Shown: positions 9,147 to 17,895, counted from the stretch's first letter. The stretch is DNA of 64,000 nt from Nostoc sp. PCC 7107 (GCF_000316625.1 NC_019676.1:1785001-1849000); one strand, 5' to 3'. Notes: generated by a model not told the origin, from the letters alone. Made by a program: numbers and translations.

Positions 9147-10523
9147 TTAATCTTTAATTAATTGCTCAGATTCAGTTGCCACTTTGCTGGAATCGGGAAA
9201 TACGAAACGTAACAAAGGCGGAGCTAAAAAAGTTGTGAGGATAACCATCATAATAATTGCTGCCCCCAATGGTTTTGAGAGAGCGCCACTAGCAGCGCCA
9301 ACACCAGCAAATACTAATCCGACTTCACCACGAGGAATCATACCCACACCGATCGCTAAACGATTGATTTGGGGTTGACCAAAGACACTCAAACCTGTAA
9401 TAACTTTACCAAGAATGGCTACTGTAATCAGGAAAATAGCCATAATTAAGCCTTCGCGGTTGCTGGGGATGGCTGGGTTTAGCACTCCCAAATCAGTTTT
9501 TGCACCAACTGCAACAAAGAAAATTGGCACCATCAAATCAGCTACAGGAATCACTTGCTTTTGTAGTTCTTTACGCTTATCAGTTTCTTCGAGGACTAAA
9601 CCAGCGGCAAAAGCGCCCAAAATTGCTTCTAATTGAATGATGGCAGCCAGATATGCCATCGCAAAGGCAAAAATAAAGGCGGGAATGACTAATTCACCGC
9701 GAGTCTTGAGTTGATTAGCGATCGCCACAAATGCTTGATTGAAAACATTACCCAGAACGATCGCACCTAATAGAAATGCTGTAGCACAAATAATGAGGTA
9801 AATGACTTTACCTACATCCACTGCACCATCTTTGGCCAGGCTGGCAACTACTGCTAAGACAATAATTCCCAGTACGTCATCAATCACCGCCGCACCGAGA
9901 ATAATTTGCCCTTCTTTAGAATTGAGTTTACCAATTTCTGACAAAACTTTAGAGGTAATTCCAATACTTGTAGCTGTCAAAGCTGCACCTGCAAAAATTG
10001 CTGGTACAGCACCAATACCAAATAAAGTCATCAAACCTACAGTCCCAGCAGCAAAAGGTACTACCACACCTACCACTGCCACAATAGTTGCTTGGATACC
10101 CACTGCCATTAGGTCTTTTAAGTTAGACTCCAAGCCAATTTCAAACAGCAAGATAATTACACCCAATTCTGATAACACAGAAATAACTTCTGATTGGGCG
10201 GCAAATACCTGGGGTGCTGCTTCTGGAGTCAGACCAGCAGTAGTTTGCAGAAAGGCCATGATTAAAGAGTTAGAACTGTCTGTGCCACCTTCGGGAAACA
10301 CCAACAGGTGCAGAACCGAAACACCTACAACTACACCGCCGACAAGTTCGCCTAAGACAGGTGGTAAACCGATGCGGTTGGATAACTCCCCACCAACTTT
10401 GCTGGCGAAGTAAATTACCACTAAACTCAGCAGCACAGCCGCTACTACCATAGAACTGTCTGCGGCTTCTGTTGTGCTGGCCAGCAGAGGAAAAGAAAAG
10501 TTAATTGCATCTAAAAACTGCAT
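9147..10523 (-). CDS. Cation:proton antiporter, CPA2 (KefB/NapA) type
   Basis: This inner-membrane antiporter exchanges Na+ or K+ for H+ in ion and pH homeostasis. The 458 residues form about 12-13 hydrophobic segments. Family marks include GLPPVLGELVGGVVVG near residue 52, the ion-site region GAAVIDDVLGIIVLAVVA (about 210, with the Asp-Asp pair of electrogenic NapA/NhaA-type antiporters) and MIPRGEVGLVFAGVG (about 393). No RCK/TrkA-N domain is present; the protein ends soon after the last span. Ion preference cannot be told from sequence. Spacing to the upstream Fe-S gene is about 95 bp on the same strand, so co-transcription is possible. Confidence 0.9.
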   Translation of the reverse strand: MQFLDAINFSFPLLASTTEAADSSMVVAAVLLSLVVIYFASKVGGELSNRIGLPPVLGELVGGVVVGVSVLHLLVFPEGGTDSSNSLIMAFLQTTAGLTPEAAPQVFAAQSEVISVLSELGVIILLFEIGLESNLKDLMAVGIQATIVAVVGVVVPFAAGTVGLMTLFGIGAVPAIFAGAALTATSIGITSKVLSEIGKLNSKEGQIILGAAVIDDVLGIIVLAVVASLAKDGAVDVGKVIYLIICATAFLLGAIVLGNVFNQAFVAIANQLKTRGELVIPAFIFAFAMAYLAAIIQLEAILGAFAAGLVLEETDKRKELQKQVIPVADLMVPIFFVAVGAKTDLGVLNPAIPSNREGLIMAIFLITVAILGKVITGLSVFGQPQINRLAIGVGMIPRGEVGLVFAGVGAASGALSKPLGAAIIMMVILTTFLAPPLLRFVFPDSSKVATESEQLIKD

Positions 10524-10617
10524 GGTTTCCGCGAAAATCCTTCTCTTTATTTTTACTCTTTTCTGAACAGAGGCTTGTGGTTAACTTGAGAAAGGATTAG
10601 CAATACTTGGGGATAAA

Positions 10618-11880
10618 TTAAAGATGAGGACGGCGCAGCAAAGTTTTGTAGAACCACATTGTACTAAGTAGAACTAATAGTAAATTGTAAATATACTGTA
10701 TCCACAATGGTGCTAATAAAATTAAAGGACGGCCAGCAAAAATAAAAAAGAAATTAAATATCCCAAAGGTAAAAATAGTAAAAATTCGATGGCGGATTAT
10801 ATCTGAAGACAAATAGAGATTGTGGCGACGACTGTAAATTTTTGCTTGTTTTTCCGCCAAGCGTCCTAAAATATAGGAGATCGCTGTAAATCCTCCCAAT
10901 ACCATTGGCACAGTAATTAATTTGGGTAAATCAATTTGGTGTCCGAACAAATAAAGTCCAGGACTCAATATTGTTCCCATCTGGTGAGATTGCCGTACCC
11001 AAGCTCCAGAAAAGTAATACTCCCAATTGCCTGCATAAAGGTAGTAATCAACAAAGAAACCAATTACTAAACCGCCGTAACCGTAACGCACAAAAGATTC
11101 TGCTGGCTTTTTTAAGCTTTCCCAATATGCGCTTTCTGCGTCAATATCAATACAAAAGTTTTGACAGGCAACACAGGTAATTTGTTCTTTACCCTCTGGC
11201 AAAACAATGCGGCACATCGACTTGCTCATATTAGCCTGGCTGCTGAATAATCCACTAGGTTGACTATAAATTTTTTCTACTGGAGCCATTGGGCAGAAAT
11301 AATTACACCATGTCTTCCCGCTATAGAGATAACCAACAGTCATAGCCAAAGCAATAGTCAGCAACAACCATAATGCCAAAAATAGGCGATCGGCATCAAA
11401 AAATAAAATCCGGCCACATAGTCCAATAAATAACCATCCAAACTGTAGGTAAGCATAATTTTTGCCCAACCAGGATTTTGGACTGACTTTTGCTAACTTG
11501 TAGTGTAATTTTCCGGCTTTTGCTTTCTGCCATTGAGATTGACGCTGCCAACCCAAGGCACGGGGAATCTGCGATAGAAATGAGAGGGGGCAAATGCGTC
11601 GCCACAGTTCATGTCCGAAAACAAGTAAAATAAAAATTGTCGCAGGTACAATTACTCCCCACATTAAAGTTGTTCCCAGAAAATAAGATTGTCCTGAGAA
11701 GCATTTACCCTGTACGTGAATACAGCTATTAGCAAATTGCTGTGGGATGGAAGCCTGATTTAGTTTAGTCAGTGCTGGAGTCCAGGGGTCGTATAACAGC
11801 GAAGCAATGATTACGAGCCATGCGAAAGTTAACAGACAACGCACCCAGTGCATCCAACGTTCAGGTATGCGGAAGAGCAT
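10618..11880 (-). CDS. NapH/NosR-like 4Fe-4S polytopic membrane protein
   Basis: 420 residues with about eight hydrophobic segments and cysteine motifs facing one side: RRICPLSF (about 92), CNYFCPMAPVEK (about 192) and a ferredoxin-like set ending CVACQNFC (about 235). The CP motifs are typical of NapH/CcoG/NosR membrane ferredoxins that pass electrons between quinol and soluble partners. The cysteine set could hold one or two clusters, fewer than the classic polyferredoxin. The partner and substrate are unknown. An IS element sits about 58 bp upstream of the ATG, so its original promoter region may be separated from the gene. Confidence 0.75.
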   Translation of the reverse strand: MLFRIPERWMHWVRCLLTFAWLVIIASLLYDPWTPALTKLNQASIPQQFANSCIHVQGKCFSGQSYFLGTTLMWGVIVPATIFILLVFGHELWRRICPLSFLSQIPRALGWQRQSQWQKAKAGKLHYKLAKVSPKSWLGKNYAYLQFGWLFIGLCGRILFFDADRLFLALWLLLTIALAMTVGYLYSGKTWCNYFCPMAPVEKIYSQPSGLFSSQANMSKSMCRIVLPEGKEQITCVACQNFCIDIDAESAYWESLKKPAESFVRYGYGGLVIGFFVDYYLYAGNWEYYFSGAWVRQSHQMGTILSPGLYLFGHQIDLPKLITVPMVLGGFTAISYILGRLAEKQAKIYSRRHNLYLSSDIIRHRIFTIFTFGIFNFFFIFAGRPLILLAPLWIQYIYNLLLVLLSTMWFYKTLLRRPHL

Positions 11881-11938
11881 TGATCTATTCCACTCAATAG
11901 TATTTTGTTAATCCAGAATTTTGAGCAAATTATCCTGA

Positions 11939-11961
11939 GAGGCTATTTATAAAGTAAATCT
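11939..11961 (+). repeat. Left terminal inverted repeat of the IS
   Basis: It starts GAGGCTATTTATAAAG and ends at the AAATCT before position 11962. It matches the right end at 22 of 23 positions; the mismatch is the fourth base (G versus A). Confidence 0.9.
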
Positions 11962-12030
11962 AAAAGCGAAAAGAAAAGAGTTATGACAACGATAAGATAC
12001 ATTAAACGTAGTGTATTTACATAGTTAGGT

Positions 12031-12414
12031 ATGGCGCGAAAGTCTTACCCCACAGACTTAACAGATATGGAGTGGGAAATCCTAGCCCCCTTGATTCCAC
12101 CAGCGAAAGAAGGAGGACACCCGCGCACAACTGATATGCGGGAGGTATGCAACGCTATCTACTATCACCTGAAGACAGGATGCCAATGGAATATGCTTCC
12201 GGGAGACTTCCCGCCCAGCTCAACTGTATACAACTACTACCGCAAATGGCAGCGCAAAGGGGTATGGGAAAAATTAAACCATTCATTACGCGGTCAGGTT
12301 CGCTTAAAATTAGGTAAATCAACACAACCCAGCGCCCTCGCCGCAGACAGTCAGTCAGTTAAAACTGACCAAAAAAGGGGGATGTGTACGGTTTTGATGG
12401 CGGTAAAAAGGTAA
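12031..12414 (+). CDS. IS5-family transposase, N-terminal frame (orfA)
   Basis: 127 residues with the DUF4096-type N-terminal region of IS4/IS5 transposases (YPTDLTDMEWEILAPLIP, then VCNAIYYHLKTGCQWNMLP). It carries the first catalytic Asp in LAADSQSVKT (about residue 106). The frame ends at 12412-12414 after running through AAAAAAGGGGG at 12371-12381. A -1 shift in that tract would join it to orfB and give a 264-residue protein with a KKGDVYGFDGG junction, which is how complete family members read. Either programmed frameshifting or an inactivating indel could explain this. Confidence 0.88.
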   Translation: MARKSYPTDLTDMEWEILAPLIPPAKEGGHPRTTDMREVCNAIYYHLKTGCQWNMLPGDFPPSSTVYNYYRKWQRKGVWEKLNHSLRGQVRLKLGKSTQPSALAADSQSVKTDQKRGMCTVLMAVKR

Positions 12415-12824
12415 AAGGGCGAAAGCGACAGACTTTGGTTGATAGCCTGGGATTATTGTTGAAAGTGGTTGTAAGTGAAGCAAATGCCCCAGAGCGAGTG
12501 CTTGCTGCCTATGCTTTGATGGAATTGTTAGAGGAGCGTCCTGAATTACTTGAGAAAGTTGAAGTTTTATGGGTTGATTCCGGTTATGACGGTGATAAGT
12601 TTGCTCTTTGTGTTTGGTTGATGATCCAAGCTCATGTTGAAGTCATACGGCGTACCGAGTCAGAATTTCAGGTTTTACCGAAACGTTGGGTAGTCGAAAG
12701 AACATTTGGGTGGTTTAACCAATATCATCGTCTCAGCAAAGATTATGAGCGCCTACCCGAAATGAGTGAAGCTGCTATATATGCTGTTATGACTCGGATT
12801 ATGTTGCGTCGTCTTGTCGTCTAA
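12384..12824 (+). CDS. IS5-family transposase, C-terminal frame (orfB)
   Basis: 146 residues in the -1 frame relative to orfA, opening formally at GTG 12384 (VYGFDGGKKVKGRKRQ). It holds the second catalytic Asp (WVDSGYDGDKF, about residue 68) and the catalytic Glu in VVERTFGWFNQYHRLSKDYE (about 108), with the R/K spacing of the IS5 signature. The stop codon touches the right inverted repeat. It is probably not made alone but as the back half of a frameshift product with orfA. Confidence 0.88.
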   Translation: MYGFDGGKKVKGRKRQTLVDSLGLLLKVVVSEANAPERVLAAYALMELLEERPELLEKVEVLWVDSGYDGDKFALCVWLMIQAHVEVIRRTESEFQVLPKRWVVERTFGWFNQYHRLSKDYERLPEMSEAAIYAVMTRIMLRRLVV

Positions 12825-12847
12825 AGATTTACTTTATAAATAGTCTC
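12825..12847 (-). repeat. Right terminal inverted repeat of the IS
   Basis: It begins directly after the orfB stop codon (AGATTTACTTTATAAATA...) and is complementary to 11939-11961 except at one base. The TGA target duplication follows at 12848-12850. Confidence 0.9.
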
Positions 12848-13108
12848 TGATGCTCTGTGGTAAATCCAACTGAAAATTTTTTATTATAGTTGCGCTTATT
12901 ATGCAACTTAGCTAAATCAGAGAATAATCGTGTATTTACTTAAATCTTTAAACTTTCTTAGTTAATTCGTAGTTCAAAATACTCAATTAACACTTTTTTG
13001 TGAACGCCTAAGAGCATTCATAACAGATGCAGGTGAATGAGGTAAAAATGAGAACAGAGTTATATACCAAGAGTTTTTCAACCTTGTTCCCCATTCCCTG
13101 CTGTAAGT

Positions 13109-13522
13109 TTACGTTTCGTTGGTTGTGAGTTTGATGAGGTGTTGCCAATGAACTTCTGAGACAGGGACAACAGATAACCTGGGGAGCCGCAATAAATCAA
13201 AGCCGGAAAATTGGTCTTCTTGCTTAATTTGGGCTAGGGTAACAGGCTGAGAGACTGAACGGACTGCTTGCACCTTGACAACTACTAGCTTGGCATCATT
13301 GAGGGCAGGATCTGGGTAAGGCTGAGTGACTATCTCGGCTAAACCTGTGATTTGTCGTTCTTTGCCAGTGTGATAAATCCAAGCTAAATCACCAGGAAGC
13401 ATTGTGCGGATATGCTTGAGGGCGAGAGCATTTGTCACTCCATCCCACACTGTACTACTATCTCGTTCTAAATCCGCGTAAGAGTATTTATCCGGTTCAG
13501 TTTTCAGCAGCCAATACGCCAT
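13109..13522 (-). CDS. EVE domain protein
   Basis: A 137-aa single-domain protein of the EVE/PUA-like fold. The opening MAYWLLKTEPDKYSYADLER and the WDGVTNALALKHIRTMLPGD segment are diagnostic, as is the later RLPRLSVVPVSE strand region. EVE domains bind modified bases in DNA or RNA and are often stand-alone bacterial proteins; the ligand here is unknown. The start ATG is the usual family start. It is followed toward the IS by 260 bp with no gene. It is probably monocistronic. Confidence 0.9.
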   Translation of the reverse strand: MAYWLLKTEPDKYSYADLERDSSTVWDGVTNALALKHIRTMLPGDLAWIYHTGKERQITGLAEIVTQPYPDPALNDAKLVVVKVQAVRSVSQPVTLAQIKQEDQFSGFDLLRLPRLSVVPVSEVHWQHLIKLTTNET

Positions 13523-13733
13523 GACAAAATCTCCAGAAAATTTTGCTGTGATTTTTTAGTTTCCAAAAATGTAACAATACCTGTTTTTGACTACAGTAAT
13601 GTCAAAGTAAGAACATACAAATCGTATCGAGCGAACTAACTGTTAACTATTAATGCTTAACAGTTAACGAATGATTGCTGGATGCAGTTTACTTATTAGC
13701 ATCTGTATATATTTTTCAGAGGAGTGCAAGTTT

Positions 13734-14477
13734 ATGTCTAGAGCCGCTTTGTCTGGTTCTCAGTTTCGTGCTGCAAAGTTGTGGAAATCTCTACCCTTAG
13801 CTTTGCTGTTATTCGTCACGCTGGTGCTACCCGCATCCGCCCAGGAAAAAGAAAAGTTATGGCGGACTCTGACGGTGAGTGGACGGGGGATGGAATCAGT
13901 TCCTACTACTTTGTCACTAGTGAATTTAGGGGTGGAAATTCAAGGTAAAACGGCCCAAGAAGTACAGCAAGAAGCTGCTAAGAAGTCATCGGCTGTGGTT
14001 GCTTTGCTCAAAAGCCGCAATGTCGAAAAACTAGAAACTACAGGTATTCGCCTCAACCCTGTTTACAGTTACACCAATAATGTGCAACGAATTACTGGTT
14101 ATTCTGCTAGTAATACTGTGAGTTTTCGCATCGCCACCGAAAAAGCTGGGACATTGTTAGACGATGCGGTGAAAGCTGGGGCAACGCAAATTAACGGTGT
14201 TAGTTTTATTGCTAGTGATGAAGCGATCGCTGCTGCTCGTCAAGTAGCATTAAAAGAAGCAACTCAAGATGCTCAACAGCAAGCTGACGCTGTTTTCAGT
14301 GCTTTAGGTCTGAAATCTAAAGAAATAGTCACTATTCAAGTTAATAACGCCAGCGCCCCCCCACCACCTGTATTTTTACGCGCCCAGGCAGCAAAAGTTG
14401 CTGATGAAGTTTCTACGCCTGTAGTTGGTGGCGAACAGGAAATAGAAGCATCGGTGACGTTGCAAATTAGTTATTAA
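13734..14477 (+). CDS. SIMPL domain (DUF541) periplasmic protein
   Basis: I place the start at ATG 13734, preceded by AGGAG with 9-nt spacing, rather than the in-frame ATG at 13671. The 247-aa product then begins with a signal peptide (basic start, LPLALLLFVTLVLPASA, cleavage near residue 38). The mature part is a SIMPL domain: LWRTLTVSGRGMESVPTTLS, then the helix with KKSSAVVALLKSRNVEKLET and the repeat-like ITGYSASNTVSFRI segment. SIMPL proteins are exported, often oligomeric and of uncertain function. The C-terminus ends in a beta strand (EIEASVTLQISY), as usual. Confidence 0.88.
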   Translation: MSRAALSGSQFRAAKLWKSLPLALLLFVTLVLPASAQEKEKLWRTLTVSGRGMESVPTTLSLVNLGVEIQGKTAQEVQQEAAKKSSAVVALLKSRNVEKLETTGIRLNPVYSYTNNVQRITGYSASNTVSFRIATEKAGTLLDDAVKAGATQINGVSFIASDEAIAAARQVALKEATQDAQQQADAVFSALGLKSKEIVTIQVNNASAPPPPVFLRAQAAKVADEVSTPVVGGEQEIEASVTLQISY

Positions 14478-14576
14478 TTGTCATTTGTCCTCTCTTACAA
14501 AGTTCTGAGAGGAGGAAGCCTCCGCTCAGACTTTGCGCTTAGTAATTTGTCCTTTGTACTGACAAATGACCAATTA
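14475..14576. repeat. Nested inverted repeat covering both convergent stop codons
   Basis: An outer near-perfect inverted repeat (TAATTGTCATTTGTC at 14475-14489 with GACAAATGACCAATTA at 14561-14576, one bulge) includes the stop codons of both the SIMPL gene and ssb. Inside lies a second hairpin (GTTCTGA...GGAGG aag CCTCC...TCAGAC, about 14502-14532). Its position suits a two-way terminator, and its form suits a small dispersed repeat. Confidence 0.65.
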
Positions 14577-14936
14577 AAAATTCTCTGGAGACATATCGTT
14601 CATACTGCCTTCGCTATCTTGCTTAGAACCTAATAAATCTAGCTGATCTACGAGAATAACTGGTGAAGAACGGCTGGCTCCTGTTTGGCGATCGTTCCAG
14701 GTGTCAAACTTTAAAGAACCTTTAACAGCAATTTGTTTCCCTTTTCGTACATAAGTACCAGCAATTTCGGCCGTCTTGCCCCATAATTCTAAATTGAACC
14801 AATCAGGCTCATCACTGTTACGTGTTCTTCTGTTTACTGCCAGTGTTAATCTACACTTAACCTTACCAGAATCAAAATACTTCATGTCTGGGTCGCCACC
14901 TACACGACCGATGAGGTGAACTATATTAATAGTCAT
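14574..14936 (-). CDS. ssb: Single-stranded DNA-binding protein, short form
   Basis: An OB-fold protein of 120 aa that binds single-stranded DNA in replication and repair. Marks are MTINIVHLIGRVGGDPDMKY, the CRLTLAVNRRTR strand, WFNLELWGKTAEIAGTYVRKG and LKFDTWNDRQTG. It is shorter than typical SSB (about 165-180 aa) and lacks the Gly/Pro-rich linker. Its tail is acidic but ends SPENF rather than the canonical DDxPF that recruits partners. Nostocales are known to carry a second, short SSB near mreB; this appears to be that form. It is divergent from mreB. Confidence 0.9.
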   Translation of the reverse strand: MTINIVHLIGRVGGDPDMKYFDSGKVKCRLTLAVNRRTRNSDEPDWFNLELWGKTAEIAGTYVRKGKQIAVKGSLKFDTWNDRQTGASRSSPVILVDQLDLLGSKQDSEGSMNDMSPENF

Positions 14937-15274
14937 TTGCTTTACCTTTTAGTACTAACGTACTCATGTATCTTGATTCCCATAATAGCCAATTATGAAC
15001 TTACTGAAAATGTGTTAAAAAGTTAACAACCTTGCAAGGTATATAAATTTGAGCTATTACTTGGGGAAAACTAAAAAACTGTACGGATATACTGAGTTGG
15101 TCTGAGAATATCGAAAACGTGAATGTCTCAATTTTAGTAAGTATGGTCAAAACTAAATCAAAAAATGGCCAACTTTACTAGACTGATGATCAAAAACGTA
15201 ATAGAATCCAGCACGATTCAATCTAACATTTTTTTATAGTCAAAAATTATTGCAAATAGGGGGCGTAGAGAAGC
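14937..15274. other. Divergent promoter region of ssb and mreB
   Basis: A 338-bp AT-rich region with no gene. It contains GTTAAAAAGTTAAC (about 15012-15025) and the palindrome CTTGCAAG followed by GTATATAAATTT, which could supply a -10-like element. Specific promoters cannot be fixed by eye. Confidence 0.4.
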
Positions 15275-16318
15275 GTGGGGCTGTTTAGGAACTTTCGCTC
15301 ATCATGGGATATGGGTATCGACCTTGGTACTGCTAATACCCTTGTTTATGTATCTGGTAAAGGCATTGTACTGCAAGAACCTTCTGTAGTGGCGATCGAT
15401 CAAATCGAAAAGGTGGCGCTGGCAGTAGGTGAAGATGCCAAAAAAATGCTTGGTCGCACACCGGAAAACGTGATTGCCTTGCGCCCCTTGCGCGATGGGG
15501 TAATCGCTGATTTTGATACAGCCGAGTTAATGCTTAAAAGCTTTATTCAGCGAGTTAACGAGGGGCGATCGCTAATTTTACCTCGGATTGTCATTGGCAT
15601 TCCCAGTGGTGTTACCGGAGTAGAAAGACGGGCAGTTATGGATGCCGCAGTTCAAGCTGGCGCTAGAGAAGTATATTTAATCGATGAGCCAGTAGCAGCA
15701 GCCATTGGAGCCGGGCTACCAGTTGCCGAACCCACTGGTAACATGATTATCGATATTGGTGGTGGCACAACAGAAGTTGCTGTGTTGAGCCTTCAGGGTA
15801 CTGTTATAAGTGAATCAGTCCGCATTGCCGGAGATGAACTCACTGAATCTATTACCCAATACATGAAGAAAGTTCATAACTTGGTCATTGGTGAACGGAC
15901 TGCGGAAGATATCAAAATTCGTCTTGGTTCAGCCTATCCCACCAACGAAGACAATGAAACCATGATGGAAGTTAGAGGTTTACACTTACTGTCTGGTTTA
16001 CCGCGAACTGTCACCATCAAAAGCCCAGAAATCCGTGAAAGTATGTTGGAACCGTTATCGATCATTGTCGAAGCGGTGAAGCGGACACTAGAACGAACCC
16101 CACCAGAACTAGCATCTGACATCATTGATCGTGGTATTATGCTGGCTGGCGGTGGGGCTTTGCTCAAAGGCATAGACACCCTGATCAGTCATGAAACGGG
16201 AATTGTAACTCACATTGCGGCTGATCCTCTCTGCTGTGTTGTGCTGGGAACAGGTCGTGTATTAGAGAACTTTAAACAGTTAGAAAGAGTCTTCAGCGCC
16301 CGTTCTCGAAATATGTAG
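15275..16318 (+). CDS. mreB: Rod-shape determining actin homologue MreB
   Basis: An actin-fold ATPase that forms membrane-bound filaments and guides lateral wall synthesis. The 347-aa length is standard. Nucleotide motifs are visible: phosphate-1 GIDLGTANTLVYV (about 15), VYLIDEPVAAAIGAGL (about 135), phosphate-2 IDIGGGTTEVAVLS (about 160) and the adenosine motif MLAGGGALLKGID (about 290). The start is GTG at 15275, the first codon of MGLFRNFRSSWDMGIDLG; GGGGGCG lies upstream. mreC and mreD follow on the same strand, forming the usual operon. Confidence 0.97.
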   Translation: MGLFRNFRSSWDMGIDLGTANTLVYVSGKGIVLQEPSVVAIDQIEKVALAVGEDAKKMLGRTPENVIALRPLRDGVIADFDTAELMLKSFIQRVNEGRSLILPRIVIGIPSGVTGVERRAVMDAAVQAGAREVYLIDEPVAAAIGAGLPVAEPTGNMIIDIGGGTTEVAVLSLQGTVISESVRIAGDELTESITQYMKKVHNLVIGERTAEDIKIRLGSAYPTNEDNETMMEVRGLHLLSGLPRTVTIKSPEIRESMLEPLSIIVEAVKRTLERTPPELASDIIDRGIMLAGGGALLKGIDTLISHETGIVTHIAADPLCCVVLGTGRVLENFKQLERVFSARSRNM

Positions 16319-16411
16319 GAAAAAATATGGGATATTGGGTTCTATTTGCCTTGGATTTGGGTTTCATATAAATAGAATCCGATATCTAGTAAAATAGAGA
16401 AACAGGTATAA

Positions 16412-17215
16412 ATGGTTACTGTACGTCGTTGGTGGGGTAGTAAAGGGTTACAGATTGCTTCGCTGGCCTTTGTACTAGGTGGTGCTTGGATATTACGACA
16501 GACTCAAGGAGCAATGCTGCTGGAAGTTTACCAAGTGGTGACGCATCCTTTACAGATTTTGCAACCTGGGCAAACTCCCGCAGAACGTTTGGAGGAACGC
16601 CTCAAAGATGCCCAGTTTATGGAAATGCAAACGCGCATCCAAGAACTGGAAAGCCAAAATCAACAGTTACAGCATCTATTAGGTTATGTGCAGACTGAGC
16701 CACCTGCATCACGCCCCTTGCCAGCGCGTGTAGTAGGGCGTAGTGCAGATCATTGGTGGCAACAAGTTACGCTGAATCGCGGCTCAAATTCTGGCATTCA
16801 AGAAGGGTTTATTGTCAAGGCAGAAGGTGGATTAGTTGGTTTAGTAGACACTGTCACTCCTAACACTAGCCGCGTTTTACTCATTAGTGACCTGAAAAGT
16901 CAAGTGGGTGTGACTATTAGCCGCACCTCCGCTAAGGGAGTTTTGCGGGGCGATTCTTCAGCAGAAGCCGTGTTGGAATTTTACGAAAAAGTTCCGAATG
17001 TCAAGGTAGGAGATTTAGTTTCCACTTCAACTTACAGTCAAAAATTCCCATCTGGTTTGGCAGTAGGGCGAATTAAATCTTTAGATTTAAAGAAACTGCC
17101 GGCATCAGTGGCGAAGGTTGAACTTTTCCCACCAATTAGGTCATTAGATTGGGTTGCTGTGTATCCAAAATTGACAACCCAACAACCAGAAAAACCACAG
17201 TCGGAACAGCAATAA
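16412..17215 (+). CDS. mreC: Rod-shape determining protein MreC
   Basis: A 267-aa bitopic protein that links MreB to the periplasmic wall-synthesis complex. One N-terminal membrane span (about 11-30, GLQIASLAFVLGGAWIL) is followed by a coiled coil (about 60-92, MQTRIQELESQNQQLQHLL) and the double beta-barrel MreC domain containing ARVVGRSADHWWQQVTLNRG and the VKVGDLVSTSTYSQKFPSGL region. It begins 93 bp after mreB, and mreD follows 32 bp after its stop. Confidence 0.95.
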   Translation: MVTVRRWWGSKGLQIASLAFVLGGAWILRQTQGAMLLEVYQVVTHPLQILQPGQTPAERLEERLKDAQFMEMQTRIQELESQNQQLQHLLGYVQTEPPASRPLPARVVGRSADHWWQQVTLNRGSNSGIQEGFIVKAEGGLVGLVDTVTPNTSRVLLISDLKSQVGVTISRTSAKGVLRGDSSAEAVLEFYEKVPNVKVGDLVSTSTYSQKFPSGLAVGRIKSLDLKKLPASVAKVELFPPIRSLDWVAVYPKLTTQQPEKPQSEQQ

Positions 17216-17247
17216 CAGGCAAATTAACAACTGCAAAAATCAAAATA

Positions 17248-17862
17248 ATGAAGATACCTTCATTTAACGGTCGTAGACAGAAAAAGCCCAAGGCTGCGGA
17301 GCGAAAATCTAAAGCTTATCGCAAACCGATCGCCCGTTGGCATCCGCGTGCAGTTCAACTGTTAGATTTGTCTATCACAGTTGGGTCTGTGCTGTTATGT
17401 TTGCTGTTGTTGCCAACGCGCTTTCCTGGCACAGAATTGTTGGGCATTGGGCCGAATTGGCTGTTAATTTGGGTAGTGGCGTGGAGTGTAAAACGCTCTG
17501 TGTGGGAAGGAGCAGTAGCAGGTATCGTTTTAGGGCTACTGCAAGATGCTATGACATCACCAGACCCAACTCATGCTTTAACTTTGGGTTTAGTGGGACT
17601 GCTGACTGGATTAGTTCAGAAGCAGCGATTTATTCAGGAAGACTTTATTTCTATCGCTTTAATTGTCTTTATCATGGCAATTTTGGCAGAATCAATTTTT
17701 GGTTTGCAATTGAGTTTGACTGGCGATCGCAAAGTAGAATACATCTGGGCTTATTACCAACGGGTTGCCCTAGCCTCAGCCATTCTCAGTAGTCTTTGGG
17801 CTCCTATAGTTTACTATCCCCTAAATCTTTGGTGGCAAAAGCGCAAAGCGATCGAGCAATAG
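17248..17862 (+). CDS. mreD: Rod-shape determining protein MreD
   Basis: I choose ATG 17248 (MKIPSFNGRRQKKPKAAERK), giving 204 aa; an upstream in-frame start at 17149 would overlap the mreC coding end. After a basic, cytosolic N-terminus of about 35 residues, the protein has five to six hydrophobic segments (LLDLSITVGSVLLCLLLL, NWLLIWVVAWSVKRSVW and others), typical of MreD. It works with MreBC and the penicillin-binding/RodA complex. The operon ends with a hairpin and T-run about 35 bp later. Confidence 0.9.
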   Translation: MKIPSFNGRRQKKPKAAERKSKAYRKPIARWHPRAVQLLDLSITVGSVLLCLLLLPTRFPGTELLGIGPNWLLIWVVAWSVKRSVWEGAVAGIVLGLLQDAMTSPDPTHALTLGLVGLLTGLVQKQRFIQEDFISIALIVFIMAILAESIFGLQLSLTGDRKVEYIWAYYQRVALASAILSSLWAPIVYYPLNLWWQKRKAIEQ

Positions 17863-17895
17863 TTACAGAGGAAATAATTTTGAGTTTAAATTTGG

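Larger units (their letters stand above)
11939..12847 (+). mobile_element. IS5-family insertion sequence (IS1031/IS427-like), 909 bp
   Basis: The element is bounded by 23-bp terminal inverted repeats (11939-11961 and 12825-12847) that differ at one position. It is flanked by the direct duplication TGA at 11936-11938 and 12848-12850, fitting the TNA-type 3-bp target of IS5/IS1031-like elements. It carries two overlapping transposase frames. The nearly perfect ends and intact duplication suggest a recent insertion. The IS lies between the Fe-S membrane protein gene and the EVE gene, both transcribed leftward. Confidence 0.92.

Noticed and set aside
10971-11605. Two frames (10971-11180 plus, 11396-11605 minus) inside the Fe-S gene
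   Set aside because: Shadows of the 420-aa membrane protein, with no independent start signals.
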